DNA from: Nocardia seriolae NBRC 15557
GTDB lineage: Bacteria; Actinomycetota; Actinomycetes; Mycobacteriales; Mycobacteriaceae
DNA: 64,000 bases
Reading direction: 5' to 3'
NCBI RefSeq assembly: GCF_007990715.1
Contig: NZ_BJWY01000012.1
Location: 1 to 64,000 of the forward strand
The translations under genes and the position numbers were made by a program. The notes beneath the pieces were generated by a model. That model ran no database searches. It was not told the DNA's origin and saw only the letters and a list, made by a program, of their open reading frames with translations. Of this stretch, positions 9,490-24,400 are shown in pieces (the stretch's first letter is position 1; every line of letters starts with the position of its first letter).

Positions 9490-12400
9490 ACCCCGCCCCC
9501 GATGCCCGCCAGGTCCCGGGTGCCCGCCGAGCTCTGGATGCGCGCCGACAGGACGAGCGCGAGGTCTCCGACCGTGGTGGCGTCGAACGCATCCCGCACC
9601 GTGACCGGCACGCCCACCTCGTCGGCCAGTCGCGCCGCGAGCCTGGTGGCCGAGAGCGAATTGCCGCCCAGTTCGAAGAAGTCGTCCTCGCGTCCCACCC
9701 GCTCGATCCGCAGGACGTCGGCGAAGATTCGCGCCACGGTCCGCTCGATCGGTGTCGCGGGCTCCCGGAACTCGCGGGTGGCGAAGACCGGCTCCGGCAG
9801 CGCCTTCCGGTCCACCTTGCCGCTGCTGGTCAACGGCAGTGCGGCGAGGACCAGGATCGCGTCGGGCACCATGAACCTCGGCAGCCGCTGTGCCACCGTC
9901 CGCCGGAGGGTCTCGGGATCGCGTTGGTGTCCCGGCCGGGGCACCACGTATCCGGCCAATCGTGCTCCGGCGGTGTCGCTTTCACCCGAGCGCTGCACCA
10001 CCACGGCCTGGCCGACGCCGTCCAGCTCGCGCAGGGCGGATTCGACCTCGCCGAGTTCGAGGCGTTGTCCCCGCACCTTGACCTGGAAGTCCGAGCGGCC
10101 GACGTACACCAGTTGACCGGTCCGCGAGCCGGATTCGCCCGCCGCGTCATCGGCCATCCAGCGCACCAGGTCACCGGTGCGGTACAGGCGCGCGCCCGCA
10201 GTGCCGAACGGGTCGGCCACGAATCGCGACGCCGTCAACCCCGCGCGGCCCCGATAGCCCTGCGCCACACCGGGTCCCGACACGTACAGCTCGCCGACGA
10301 CACCGACGGGCACCGGACGCAGCCACCCGTCCAGTACCAGCGCGCGCATTCCCGTGATCGGGCCCCCGATCCCGATCTGCTTGCCCGGCGACAGCTCCGA
10401 GCCGGTCACCCAGATCGTCGCCTCGGCCGGACCGTACATATTGCGCATCCGCCGCAGACCGGCCGCATCGGTCCCCCACCAGCTCGTCACCAGCTGCGAG
10501 GAACTCTGATCACCGCCGGTCAGCAGCACCCGTAGATCATCGAGCCCGGCCGGGTCCACCGACGCCGCCACCGCCGGTGTGAGGAACGCGTGGCTGACCC
10601 GACGACCTCGCATCAGCTCCCACAGTGCCGGTCCGCCATACACATCCGGCGGCGCTACCACCAGCGCCGCACCACCGGACATCGCGAGCAGCAGTTCCAG
10701 CAGGGCCGCGTCGAAGGTGCGGGCCGCGACCGCGAGCACGGCCGAATCCGGCTCGACCGCGCAGTGCCCGGCGTGATCGGACACCAGGGCCGCCAAACCG
10801 GCGTGGGTGACCGCCACCCCCTTGGGACGGCCGGTCGAACCGGACGTGTAGATCACGTAGGCGGTGTTCTGCGGCCGGATGGCCCGGCCGCGAACGGCAT
10901 CGGTCACCGGACCGGCCGGGCAGTCCCCGATCATGGCCGCCGTCTGCGGATCGTCGAGGATCAGCCACGCCATGTCGGCGTCGGGTAGCGCCCCGGCCGC
11001 CCCGGCGACCGTGATCCCCAGGTGTGCGGCCGAATCCGCGCACACGAACCCGTTGTGCTCGAGCGGATGTGCCGGATCCACGGTCAGGAAGGCCGCTCCG
11101 GTCTTCGCGACCGCCCAGACCGCCACCACCCATTCCGACGAACGCGGGAGCCCGATGGCGACCACGGTCTCCGGACCCGCTCCGCACCCGATGAGATGGT
11201 GCGCCAACCGGTTCGAGCGTTCGTCGAGCGCCCGATACGACATCGTGTCGTCGCCCTCGATGACCGCCTTCCCGCCCGGATTCGCAGCCGCCGCGGCGGC
11301 CAGTAGCTCCGGCAAGGTCGCGCCGGGCATCCCCGTCCCGCCGAGCGGATCCGCGCCGCCGCGACCCCATTCATCCAGGAGCACAGCGCGTTCCGCATCC
11401 GGGAGGACGGGAATTTCGCGCACCGGCAGGCTCGGATCGCGGGCGAGGGCACCCAGCAGGACCCGCAGTCGCCCGGCCAGCGCGTCGACCGGCTCGGCGT
11501 CGAGCAGGTCCGGCCGGTATTGCAGCCGGATGCGGAGCGTGTCCTGGGCGATCACGGTGCACGACAGCGGGTAGTGGGTGGAGTCCGTGCCGTCCACACC
11601 GGTCAGTTCGAGATCGCCGTGCCCGGCGACCTGCTGAACGTGCTGCGCGTCAACGGGATACGACTCGAGCACCATGGCGGTGTCGAAGAGGGTCTCGTTG
11701 CCGGTGAGCTCGTGGATCTCGGCGAGTCCGAGGTGTTGATGGTCGAGCAGGGCGGCCTGTTCGGCGTGGATTCGCGTCCACAGGGCGGTGACGGTTTCGC
11801 CGGGCTCGAGTCGCACCCGGGTCGGAATCGTATTGATGAACAGGCCGATCGTGCGCTCGGCCCCCGGCAGATCGGCGGGCCGCCCGGACACGGTGGTGCC
11901 GAAGACGACATCGGCGCGGCCGGTCAATTGGGCCACGATCAGTGCCCACGCCGACTGGAGCACGGTATTCAGCGTCACCCCGGCGGCGGCCGCGGCGGCC
12001 TGCAGTGCCGCGGTACCGGCCGCGTCGATGACCACGGATCGATCCACCACCGCGCCGGTACCGGTGGCGGGCTCGGCGATCAAGCTCGGTTCGGCACCGG
12101 CCAGCGCGGCGGACCAGGCGCTGCGGGCGGCGGCGTGGTCGTGAGTCGCCGACCACGCCAGGAAGTCCCGGTACGAGCCCGCGGCCACCCCGGTGTCCGT
12201 GCCGGTGGCGTAGCGGGTGAACAGATCGGTGACCAGCAGCGGCCAGGACCAGCCGTCGAGGATGACGTGGTGGTCGGTGAGGATCAGGGCCCAGCGTTCC
12301 TCGCCCAGCCGGGCGACGGTGAAGCGCAGCAACGGTGCGACGGTGAGATCGAATCGCTCGGCCTTGTCGGCGGCGGCCAGCTCCGCGAGACTCGCTTCTG

Positions 12401-15400
12401 GGTCGGCGTGATCGGTCAGATCGACGACGCGCCAAGGCAATTCGATGTCATCGCAGACGACTGCGACGCTGGTTCCGGCGGTGGTGGTCGTGAACGCGGT
12501 GCGCAGGACCGGATTGCACCGCACCAGCGCCGCGGCCGCGTCTCGCAACCGCTCCGGGTCCGCGGCACCGGACAGCCGCAGCACCACCTGTGCGGCATAG
12601 AGATCGATGCCGTCGGAGCCCTCGGCGAGCCGGGCGTGGAACAGCAGCCCGGCCTGCAACGGCGTCACCGGCCAGATCTCCGAGAGGGCCGGGTAGGCCC
12701 GCTCGAGCGCGGCGATCTCGGGTCGGGTCAGGGTGATCAGGTCGAAGTCCGAGGGGGAATGCCCACCCGCGCCGGGTGTTTCGGCGAGGTCGGCGAGTGC
12801 GGTCACGGCGTCGGTCCACAGCCGGGCCAGTTCCTCGATGTCCGCCGCGTCGAGGAGGGTACGCGGGAAGCGGAAGGTCGCGCGCAGCCGGTCGTCGATC
12901 ACCAGGGCGCTCACGTCCAACGGCACGGTGACAGCCATGGCCGGGTCGGCGGGCACCGCCAATTCACCCAGTCCGCCGTCGATTCCGTCCGAGGCCGGGC
13001 CGGAGACCCGGCCCAGGTAGTTGAATCCGATCCGGCCCGGCATCCGATCCGGCAGTGCCGCGGCGGTTTCGGTGTCGAGGTAGCGGAGCAGGCCGTATCC
13101 GATGCCCTTGTCCGGGATCGATCGCAGGGTTTCCTTCACCGAGAACACCGCCGCGGCCATGGTTTCCGTGTCGATGCCGGGGTCCTCCCCGGGCAGGTCC
13201 AGGCGGACCGGGAACATGGTGGTGAACCACCCGACCGTCCGTGACAGTTCCGCGCCCGGAACCACCTGCTCCTCACGCCCGTGGCCCTCCATGCGGATCA
13301 GCACCGACGGCTCGTCGAGGCCGCGCCGCGCCCGCCAGATCCGCACCGCCACGGCCAATCCGGCCAGCAGCCCGTCGGTGACGCCGCCGTGGAAGATCGC
13401 CGGAATGCGGACGGTCAGCGCCCGGGTGACCGGCTCGGTCAGTTCGACGCTCACCTGATCGAGGGTGGCCGCGGTGTCGCGCGCCGGATCGAGTTCCCGC
13501 GCGCCCAGCACGGGATCCGGTCCCGATGCCATCGCCCGCCAGAAGTCCAACTCCCCCAACCGAATCGGGTCCGACGCGGCGGCGGCCAGGCCGTGCGCCC
13601 ACGCCCGCATGGAGGTCCCCACCGGTGCCAGCGCCGGCGTCGAGCCCGCGGTGAGCTGTTCGAGCGCCGTCATCAGATCCGGCACCAGCACCCGCCAGGA
13701 CACGCCGTCGATCACCAGGTGGTGGGCCACCACCAGCAGCCAGCCCGGTGCCCCGTTCGCGGGTTCGAGCAGCACGCAGCGAATCACCGATCCGCCCTGC
13801 GGATCCAGCTCGCCGAGCGCCGAATCGAGTTCGGCCGCGGCGATATCGGCCACCCTCCGGCGGCCCGCCTCGGTCTCGACCTCCCCCTCGATCACGCGCC
13901 GCCGCAGGACTTCGGCGATATCGACGTTCCCCGCCGGGGCGACCAGCATCGACCATTCCCCGGTGTCGCCGCGCCGCAGCCGGGACCGCAGCATGTCGTG
14001 GTGGTCCAGCAGCGCGCCCAGCGCGGCGGACATCTGCGGTCCGCTCACGCGGGCGAGCAGCCGCAACACCACGTGCTGATCGAAGCGGTCGAATCCGCCG
14101 CCCCACTCCACCATCCACCGCGCCACCGGCCACAGCGGCAGCTCACCGACGCCGCCGCCGGGCAGTTCGGCCAGACCGGAGGTCCCGTCCTCGGCGCTAC
14201 GTGCGCGCCGGGCCAGTCGCGCCGGGGTCCGCTGCTCGAATACATCGCGGGGTCCGAAGACGACTCCGCGGCCGCGCGCCTGGGTGACCAGCTGGATCGA
14301 GACGATCGAATCCCCGCCCAGCGCGAAGAAGTCGTCGTCCGCGCCGACCCGTTCGAGCCCGAGGACCTGTGCGAAGACCTCCGCGAGCAGCTCCTCGACC
14401 GGGGTGGCCGGGGCGCGGAAGTCGGTGTGCGGGAAGACCGGTTCGGGCAGGTTCCGGCGATCGATCTTCCCGGTCGCGGTCAGCGGCAGTTCCTCGAGCA
14501 CCATCACCGCGTCCGGTACCAGGTAGGCGGGCAGCCGCTGCCCCACTCGGTGCCGGATCAGTTCCCCGTCCAGCGTGCAGCCCGCGGCGAGGGTCACGTA
14601 GCCGACCAGTCGCCCGCCGGTGCCGGATGCCGGAGTGTGGACCACGACGACGGCCTGTTCGATGCCCGTCTGTTCACACAGGGCGGCCTCGATCTCGCCC
14701 GGTTCCAGGCGCTGGCCGCGCACCTTGACCTGGAAGTCGGAGCGGCCCACGAATTCCAGGGTCCCGGAACCGGTTTCGCCGATGCCGACCCGCACCAGGT
14801 CGCCGGTGCGGTACAGGAGACCTCCGGGCGCGCCGAAGGGATTCGCGATGAACCGCGACGCGGTCAGGCCCGCCCGGCCCCGATAGCCCCGGGCCACATC
14901 GGGACCGGCCAGGTACAGTTCGCCGACCGCGCCCGCGGGCACCGGGCGCAGCCACGGGTCCAGGACCGCCACGGCCGTTCCCGCGATCGGGCCGCCGATC
15001 TCGATCGGCCGCCCCGGCAGCAGGGGCGCACCGGTCACCCAGATGGTGGCCTCGGCCGGGCCGTACAGGTTGTGCACCCGCCTGCGGCGCGCGGTATCGG
15101 TGCCCGCCCACCGCGAGACGAGTTGCGGCCCAAAGCGATCGCCGCCGGTCAGCACGACGCGCAGTTCGTCCAGTCCCGCGCTGTCGAGCGAGGCGGCCAC
15201 CGCCGGTGTCAGGAAGGCGTGGCTGACGCGCTGCTCGCGCAACAGCTCCCACAGCGGTGCGCCGCCGTAGACCTCCGGTGGCGCGACCACCAGTGTCGCG
15301 CCCCCGGAGGCCGCGAGCAGTAGTTCGAGGATCGCCGCGTCGAAGGTGCGGGCGGCCACCGCGAGCACCCGTGAGCGCGGCTCGACCGCACAGCGTCGCC

Positions 15401-18400
15401 GATGGTCGGCCACCAGCGCGGCCAGGCCGGAGTGCGAGACGGCCACGCCCTTGGGCTGTCCCGTCGAACCCGAGGTGTACACCACGTACGCCACATTCGC
15501 GGGGTGCGGTGCGGCGGCGCGGTCCCCTTCGATCGATGTCGTCGCATCGAGCTCCGAGAGGTCGAGTTCGTCGATCCGAATCGATTCCACCCCTGGCACT
15601 TCGAGCTCGAACTCACCGCGGGTCAGTACGCAGCGGGCTCCGGAATCGGTGCACACGAACCGATTCCGCTCCGCCGGATGGGCCGGGTCCACCGAGACGA
15701 ACGCCGCCCCGGTCTTGGCGATCGCCCACACCGCCGCCACCCAGTCGGCTGAGCGCGGCAGTCCGACGGCCACCACCGTCTCGGGTCCGGCCCCGCGCCC
15801 GATCAGGAAGCGCGCCAGCCGATTCGAGCGCTGTTCCAGCTCCCGATAGGTGATCCGGACGTCCGCGTCGGCCACGGCTTCCCCGTCCGGGTCGGCGGCC
15901 ACGGCGGACGCCAGGACATCGGTCAACATCATCGGTGCGGTTGCCGTTTCGCCGAGCGTCTCGAACCCGAGCAGCCCGGCGCGGTCGAGGTCCCGGCCGA
16001 TATCGCGGACCGGCGCGGACGGGTCCCCGGCGATGGCGAGCAGGATCGCCCGCAGTCGCTCGCCGTGGGCCGCGACGGTGTCCGCGTCGAAAAGCTCTGC
16101 CCGGTACTGCAATAGGATGCCGAGCGTGTCCCGCAGCATGGCGGTGCACGACAGCGGGTAGTGGGTGGCGTCGGCGGCGTTCACCCGGGTGATGGCGAGA
16201 TCGCCGTCGCCGAGGGCGTGTTCGATGTCGTTCAGGTCGACGGGGTAGGACTCGAGCACCATGAGGGTGTCGAAGAGAGCGTCGGTGCCGGTGCGCGCGT
16301 GGATGTCGCGCAGGCCGACGTGGTGGTGGTCGAGCAGTGCCGCCTGTTCGCGGTGCAGCCGGGTCCACAGGGCGGCAACGGTTTCGGCGGGGTCGAGCCG
16401 GACCCGGGTGGGGATCGTATTGATGAACAGGCCGAGGGTGTGGGCGGCGTCGGGGAGTTCGCCGGGACGGCCGGAGACCGTCGCGCCGAAGACCACGTCG
16501 GTGCGGCCGGTCAGCTGTGCCATGAGCAGGGCCCAGGCCGATTGCAGGACGGTGTTCACGGTGACCCCGGCCGCGGCGGCCGCCGACACCAGGGCGCGGG
16601 TGCCGGATTCGTCGAGCGCGAGCGTCCGTTCGGCGATTGCCGTGCCGCCGGGTCCGGTGTCACCGGCGATCAGAGTCGGCTCGATGCCGTCGAGGGCGAC
16701 ATCCCAGGCCGACAGTGCCGCCTCGTGGTCGCGGGTTGTCAACCACGCCAAGTAATCCCGGTACGAGCCGGGGGTACGGCCCGGATGCTGCCCGGTGTAT
16801 GCGGTGAACAGTTCGGTGAGCAGCAGCGGGTAGGACCAGCCGTCGAGGATGATGTGGTGGTTGGTCAGGATCAGCGCCCACCGGTCGGCGGCGAGCCTGG
16901 CAACGGTGAAGCGCAGCAGGGGGCCGGTGGCGAGGTCGAAGGGTGCCGCCTTCTCGGCCGCGGACAGTTCGGTCAGCGCACTCGCCGGGTCGGCGGAGTC
17001 TGTCAGATCGACTACATGCCAGGATAATTCGGCGTCTCCGCGCACGACGGCGACGGTCGCGCCGTTGCCGACGGTGGTGAACGATGTCCGAAGACCCTCG
17101 TGCCGCCCCACCAACGCGGTCGCGGCCTCGCGCAGTCGCGCCGGGTCCAGGCCGCCGGACAGGTGCAGGATCAGCTGGGCGACATAGGAATCCGGTTCGG
17201 CGTCGGCACCGGCGAGGTGGGCGTGGAAGAGCAGACCGGCCTGGAGCGGGGTCACCGGCCACACGTCGGTCAATGCGGGGTGGGCGTGTTCCAGGTCGGC
17301 GATGTCCGCCGGGGTCAGCGGTGCCAGCGCGAAGTCCGAGGGGGAATGCCCACCCGCGCCGGGTGTTTCGGCGTGTTCGGCGATGGCGGTCAAGGCTTGC
17401 GTCCACAGGTCGGCCAGCTCCCGCACCTCGGCGGGGTCGAGCAGGGTGCGCGGGAAGCAGATCGCGGCCTGGAGCCGATCGTCGATCACGATGGCGCTGA
17501 TATCGAGCGCCGCCGTCACCGGCATGTCGGGGTCCGGTGCGGCGGTCAGTTCGCCGAGGCCACCGTGCGGGCCGTCGGCGCCCACGTCGGCCCTCGACAC
17601 CCGACCGAGGTAGTTGAAGCCGATCCGGCCCGGCATCCGATCCGGCAGCAGTGCCGCGGTCTCGTCGTTCAGGTACCGCAGCAACCCATAACCGATGCCC
17701 TTGTCCGGGATCGAGCGCAACGTCTCCTTCACCGAGAACACCGCCGCCGCGACCGCGTCCCCGGCGGCATCCTCGATATCGATGCCGTCCAGGTCGAAAC
17801 GCACCGGGAACATGGACGTGAACCAGCCGACCGTCCGCGACAGATCCGCGCCGGGCACGACCTGTTCCTCACGCCCGTGGCCCTCCAGCCGGATCAGCAC
17901 CGACGGGTCGTCGATCCCCCGGCGGGCCCGCCACATGCGCACGGCCACCGCCAATCCCGCCAGCAGTCCGTCGTTCACACCGCCGTGGAACGCCGCCGGA
18001 ACCCGCGACAGCAGCGCCCGGGTCACCGGCTCCGGCAGCCGCAGTTCGATCTGTTCGAGCGTGGCGGCGGTGTCGAGCTCCGCATCCAGCTCACGCCCGC
18101 CCACCGCCGGATCCGTTCCGGCCACCACTGATCGCCAGAAGTCCAGCGCCCCCACCCGCATCGGCTCGCACGCGGCGGCCGCCAGCCCGTGCGCCCAGCG
18201 CCGCATCGAGGTTCCGACCGGTGCCAGCGCGGGCACGCCGCCCGCGGCCGACTGCGTGAGCGCGGTCATCAGGTCCGGCACCAGCACCCGCCACGACACC
18301 CCGTCGACCACCAGGTGGTGCGCGACCACCAGCAGCCAGCCCGGTACGTCGGCGGCGGGTTCGAGCCACACGAACTGCACCATCACGCCATCGCGCGGGT

Positions 18401-21400
18401 CGAGCCAGTCCAGTGCCGAATCCAGTTCCGCGGCGGCGATTTCCGTCACGGCCGCCCGGCCGGCGGCGGTGTGGACGTCGATGTCCGCCGCGAGCGCGCG
18501 CCGGTGCAGCAGCCAGGCCGGATCGACAGCGCCCGCCGGAGCGACCTGCATCGACCACTGCCCGGCATCGTCGCACCGCAGGCGGGATCGCAGCATGTCG
18601 TGCCGGTCCAGGACCGCGGCGATGGTGGCGACCAGTTCCGCCTCGTCGACCCCGGCGGGCAGGCGCAGCACGACGTGCTGGTCGAAGCGTTCGAATCCCT
18701 TGCCCCACTCCACCATCCAGCGCGCCACCGGCAGCAGCGGCAGCTCACCCGTACCGCCGCCCGCCAATTCGGCCAGGCTCGCGCCGCCCGTGTCCGAGGT
18801 CTGTGCGCAGGCCGCCAGCCGGGCCGGGGTCCGCTGCTCGAACACATCCCGCGGACCGAAGCAGACGCCGCGCGCGCGGGCCTTGGCGACGACCTGGATC
18901 GAGACGATGGAATCACCGCCGAGGGCGAAGAAGTCGTCATCGGCACCGACCCGCTCGACGCCGAGCACCTCGGCGAACACCCCGGCCACGACCTCCTCGC
19001 CCGGCGTCGTGGGCGCACGGAACTCCTGCGGCGCGAACACCGGTTCCGGCAGCGCGCGCCGATCCACCTTTCCGGTTGCGGTCAAAGGCAGTTCGCCGAG
19101 CACCATGATCACATCCGGCACCAGATACCGCGGTAGCCGGTCGCCCACCGCGGCCCGGATCGTCTCCGGCCGGAGCGTGGACCCGGTCGCGGCGGCGACG
19201 TACCCGACCAGCCGCACGGCGGAACCGGAGTCGTGCACGACCACGACCGCCTGCCGGACACCGTCGAGTTCGCACAGCGCGGTCTCGACCTCTCCCGGCT
19301 CCAGTCGCTGACCGCGCACCTTCACCTGGAAGTCGGACCGGCCGACGAATACGAGTGTCCCGGAACCGGTTTCGCCGGCCACCCAGCGCACCAGGTCGCC
19401 GGTGCGATACAGCCGGTCGCCCGCCGTGCCGAGGGGATTCGCGACGAACCGTGAGGCCGTCCGCCCGGCCCGTCCCCGATATCCGCGCGCCAGTCCGGCA
19501 CCGGACAGATACAGTTCGCCGACCACGCCCACCGGCACCGGGCGCAGGGCTCCGTCCAGCACCAGCACGCCGATTCCCGGTATGCCGGTGCCCAATTCGA
19601 GGGGGTCACCGGCCCGCAGTTCGCGGCTTATCATGGCGATGACGGTGGTCTCGGTCGGCCCGTAGGTATTGAAGAAGCGCCGCGATCCGCCCGCGTCGGT
19701 GCGCGACCAGCGTTCCACCAGGCGCGCCGAGTAGCCTTCTCCGCCCACGGTCAGGGCTTGCAGCTCGTCGAGCCCGTCGGGATCCAGGGAGGCCACCACC
19801 GACGGGGTCAGGAACGCGTGGGTGATGCGCTGCTCGCGCAGCAGGGCGGTCAGGGCCGGGCCGCCGTAGGCGTCCTCCGGTGCCAGGATCAGGGTCGCGC
19901 CGACGGGGACGGCGAGCAGGATTTCGAGCATGGCGGCGTCGAAAGTGCGGGCGGAGACGCCCAATACGCGGGAGTCGGGGGTGATCGCGTAGCTGTGCAG
20001 GTGAGCGGCGGCCACGGCGGTGAGCCCGGCGTGGGTCACCGCGACGCCCTTGGGGCGGCCGGTCGAGCCGGAGGTGTAGACGACGTAGGCGATATCGCCC
20101 GCGCGCAGGACCCCGCGTCGATCGGATGCGGTGACGGCGACGGGCGTGTGCTTGCGGATCTCCGAGACCACGGCCGGGTCGTCGGCGATCAGCCAGGTGA
20201 CGTCCTCGCCCGGCAGGGCGGTGGCGTGCCCGCCGAGGGTGATGCCCAGCCGCACACCGGAATCCGCGCACAGGAAGCGATTGCGGTCCAGCGGGTGGCC
20301 GGGGTCCAGCGACAGGAACCCGGCTCCGGTTTTGGTGATCGCCCAGACCGCGAGCACCCAGTCGAGTGAGCGCGGCAGCGCGAGGGCGAGCACCGATTCC
20401 GGGCCGATGCCGTAGCCGATCAGGAAGCGCGCCAACCGGTTCGAGCGGGCGTCGAGTTCGCGGTAGGAGATTCGGCGCTCGCCGTCCACGACCGCGATGC
20501 CGTCCGGATTCGCGGCCACCGCGGCGGCCAGCAGCTCCGGCAGCGTGGCGTCGGGTGCCAGGTGGCCGAGGTCGGGAATGCCCGTGCGGCCCCAGGTTTC
20601 GAGGGTGGGCCGCTCCCGGTCCGAGAGGATGTCGATAGCGCGCACCGCCCCGGCGGAGTCGGCGGCGAGGGTCCGCAGCACCCGCACGTAGCGCGCCATG
20701 AAGTCGATTATGGTCGCGGAATCGAAAAGATCTGTGGCGTAGCCGAAGTCGATCCGCATGGCACCATCGGCGTCCGGTGTGTCGGCCAGGGTGAGGGTCA
20801 GGTCGAAGCGCTCGACGCCGGTATCCGCGCCCGACGGTGTCACCGCGAGTCCCGGCAGTTCGATCGCCGCCGGGTCGAGATTGTGGAAGGCCAGCATGAC
20901 CTGGAACAGCGGGTTGTGGGCCTGGCTGCGCGGCGGATCGATCGCCTCCACCACGTGTTCGAACGGAATCTCGGCGTGCGCGAACGCATCCAGGTCCACC
21001 GCGCGCACCCGCGCCAGCAGTTCACGGACCGTCAGCGACTCGTCGACCCGGGTGCGCAGCACGACGGTATTGACGAACATGCCGACCAGGTCGTCGAGCA
21101 GCGCCGAGCCACGCCCCGATACCGGTGTGCCGATCGCGATGTCGGCGGTGCCCGACAACCGGGACAGCAGCACGGCCAGGGCCGCGTGGAACACCATGAA
21201 GGTGGTCGCCCCGGCATCGGCGGCCAATTCCCGCAGGCCGGAGACGACGGCGGGCTCCACCGTGCAGTGGCAGGTCGCGCCCCGGTGCGAGGCCACGGCC
21301 GGACGCGGTCGGTCCGAGGGCAGCTCCACGACCTCGGGCAGGTCGCTCAACTGTGCTGTCCAGTAACCGATTCGGCGTGCGAGCAGCGAATCGGGATCGG

Positions 21401-24400
21401 CGGCGGCGCCCAACGACTCCCGCTGCCACAGCGCGTAGTCCGCGTACTGCACCGGCAGCGGTGACCGATCCGGTTGCCGCCCGGCGCACCTGGCCGCATA
21501 CGCCGCCGCCAGATCCCGCGCCAGCGGGGTGATCGAGAAGCCGTCGGCATTGATGTGGTGCACGGCCATCACCAGGACGAAGTCTCGCGGTGCGGTCGCG
21601 AACAGCCTGGCTCGCAGCGGAATCCGTTCCGCCACATCGAAGCCCACCGCGACCACCTCGGCCACCGCGGCCGTCACCCGGTCCTGCGCGACCTGCCGCG
21701 GCGTCAGGTCGATATCCACGGCCGCCGCCAGCTCGGCCACCGGCACGACCGCCTGATACGGCACGCCTTCGACATCCGGGTAGCGGGTGCGCAGCACCTC
21801 GTGCCGGGTGAGCACATCCGTGATCGCCGCCGTCAGGGCCGCGCTTTCCAGGTCGCCCGACATCCGCAGCACCAGCGGGATGCTGTAGGACGCCGACTCC
21901 GGCGCCAACCGGTTCACGAACCACATGCGCTGCTGCGCGAACGACAATGGGACCCGCTCGGGTCGCGTCCACGGCCGCAATCGGGGTCCTTCGACGCCCG
22001 CCCGATCCGCCGCGCCCAGCCGGGCCGCCAGCTCCCCCACCACCGACGCCTCGAACACATCCCGCACACCCACCGCCGTCCCGAGGCTGTCCGCCAGGCG
22101 GGCCGCCAATCGAGTCGCCGAGAGCGAATTGCCGCCCAGTACGAAGAAATCGTCATCGACGCCGACCCGCTCCATGCCGAGCACCTCGGCGTAGACGGAC
22201 GCCACGATCTGTTCGACCGGTGTCGCCGCCGCCCGATAGCCGGGCCGCACCGTCGCGGGTTCGGGTAGCGCGGCCTTGTTCAGCTTCCCGTTCAATGTCA
22301 GTGGCAGCGCGTCCAGCACCGTGATCGCGTCGGGCACCATGAATCCCGGCAGTCGCCCGGCCAGGGCCCGTCGCACCCGCACCGGGTCCACGGCACCGTC
22401 GGGCGCGGCGACCACGTAGGCCACCAGCCGCGCCCCGGTAGCGGTCTCGCGCACCAGGACGACGGCCTGCTCGACCCCGTCCTGCTCACCCAGCGCGGAC
22501 TCGATCTCCCCGAGCTCGAGCCGCTGCCCGCGAATCTTCACCTGGAAATCGGATCGACCCACGAACTCGAGCACACCGGCACCCGACCCGGAGCCCGCCG
22601 CCTCGAATCCATGTGTGCCCGAGTCGCATTCGATGGCCCGCCACCGCACCAGGTCCCCGGTCCGATACAGCCGCCGCCCCGGTGCGCCGAACGGATCGGC
22701 CACGAACCGCGCCGCCGTCAACCCCGCGCGCCCCCGATACCCCTGCGCCACACCGGGACCCGACACGTACAACTCACCGATCACGCCCACCGGCACCGGC
22801 CGCAACCAGGAATCCAGCACCGAGGCCGACATGCCGCCGATCACCGACCCCATGGGAATCGGCTCGCCCGCACGCAATTCGCCGGTCCCGGTCACCCAGA
22901 TGGTCGCCTCCGCCGGACCGTACAGATTGTGCACCCGTCGCCGCCCCGCCCCATCGGTGCCCGCCCACCGCGCGACCAGCCCGCCCGGGCACGCCTCCCC
23001 CGCCACGGTCAGCACTTCCAGATCGTCCAACCCGTCCGGGTCCATGGCCGCCGCCACGGTCGGCGTGAGAACGGCGTGACTGACCCGCTCGGCGCGCATC
23101 AGCTCGGCCAGCTCCCGCCCGCCGTACACCTCCGGCGGGGCCACCACCAAGGTCGCGGCACCGGAAATCGCCAGCAGCAGTTCGAAAATCGCCGCGTCGA
23201 AGGTCCGGGCCGCCACCGTCAGCACCCTCGAATCGGGCCCCACCCCGAACCGACGCCGCTGCGCCCCGCACACGCCCGCCAACCCGGAGTGCGTGACCTC
23301 CACCCCCTTCGGCCGCCCCGTGGACCCGGAGGTGTACACGATGTACGCCACCCCCGTCGCAGTCCCGGCATTCGCCCCGGCCATCGGTGTATGCGCCCAG
23401 ACCGTCCCGGCGGGATGGTCTGGGGTGTCGGCGAAGTCGTCGAGGATCAGCCAGGACATGCCGTCCTGTGGCAGCCCGTGGGCGTACCGGGAGGTCGTAA
23501 TGCCCATGCGCACAGCGGAATCGGTGCACATGAACAGATTGCGGTCGTGCGGGTGGGCGGGGTCCAGGGACAGGAAGGCCGCCCCGGTCTTGGCCACGGC
23601 CCAGACCGACAGCACCCATTCCAGTGAACGCGGCACGCCGACCGCCACCACCGAACCGGCGGACACACCGGCTCGAATCAGGCTCTGCGCCAGCCGGTCG
23701 GACCGTTCGTCGAGGTCGCGGTAGGAGACCCGGCGATCCCCGTCCACCACCGCGCAACCGTCCGGGTTCGCGGTTGCCGCCGCCGACAACAAGTCCGGCA
23801 GGGTCGGCCCCTGTCCTTCTGGGCGGGTGCGGTCCCTCGGGGCGATGTCGGGGGCGAGTGATTCGAGGTCGAGCGTGCTGCCCGCGCCCCAGTGCCGGAG
23901 CCGCTCGCGCTCGGATTCCGACAGCGCCTCGATGTCGCGGATCGGGCGTGCCGGGTCGGTGCCGACCGCGTGCAGGACCCGGTGCAGGCGTTGCGCGAAG
24001 GCGGTGATCGTCGCGGCGTCGAACACCTCGGGCCGGTACTGCAGCCGGATGCGCATGCCGTCGTGGACGGTGACGCTGCACGTGAGCGGATAGTGGGTGG
24101 AGTCGGTGGCGATCACCTCGGTCAGGTCCAGCCGTGCCCGGCCGGTGAGATTCCGGATGCCCTGCGCGTCAAGGGGATAGGACTCGAGGACGAGTACGGT
24201 GTCGAAGAGGCTGTCGGTCTCGGTGAGCGCGTGGATCTCGGACAGGCCGAGGTGATGGTGGTCGAGCAGCGCGGTCTGCTCGCGGTGGAGACGGGACCAC
24301 AGCTGGGCAGCCGTCTCGGCGGGATCGAGGCGCACCCGGGTCGGGACCGTATTGATGAACAGGCCGACGGCGCGGTCGGCGTCGGGAAGTTCACCGGGAC

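Noticed and set aside
7179..10535. Plus-strand open frame of 1,118 codons antisense to the NRPS
   Set aside because: Arg/His/Gly-rich low-information sequence produced by GC-biased codons of the NRPS on the other strand.
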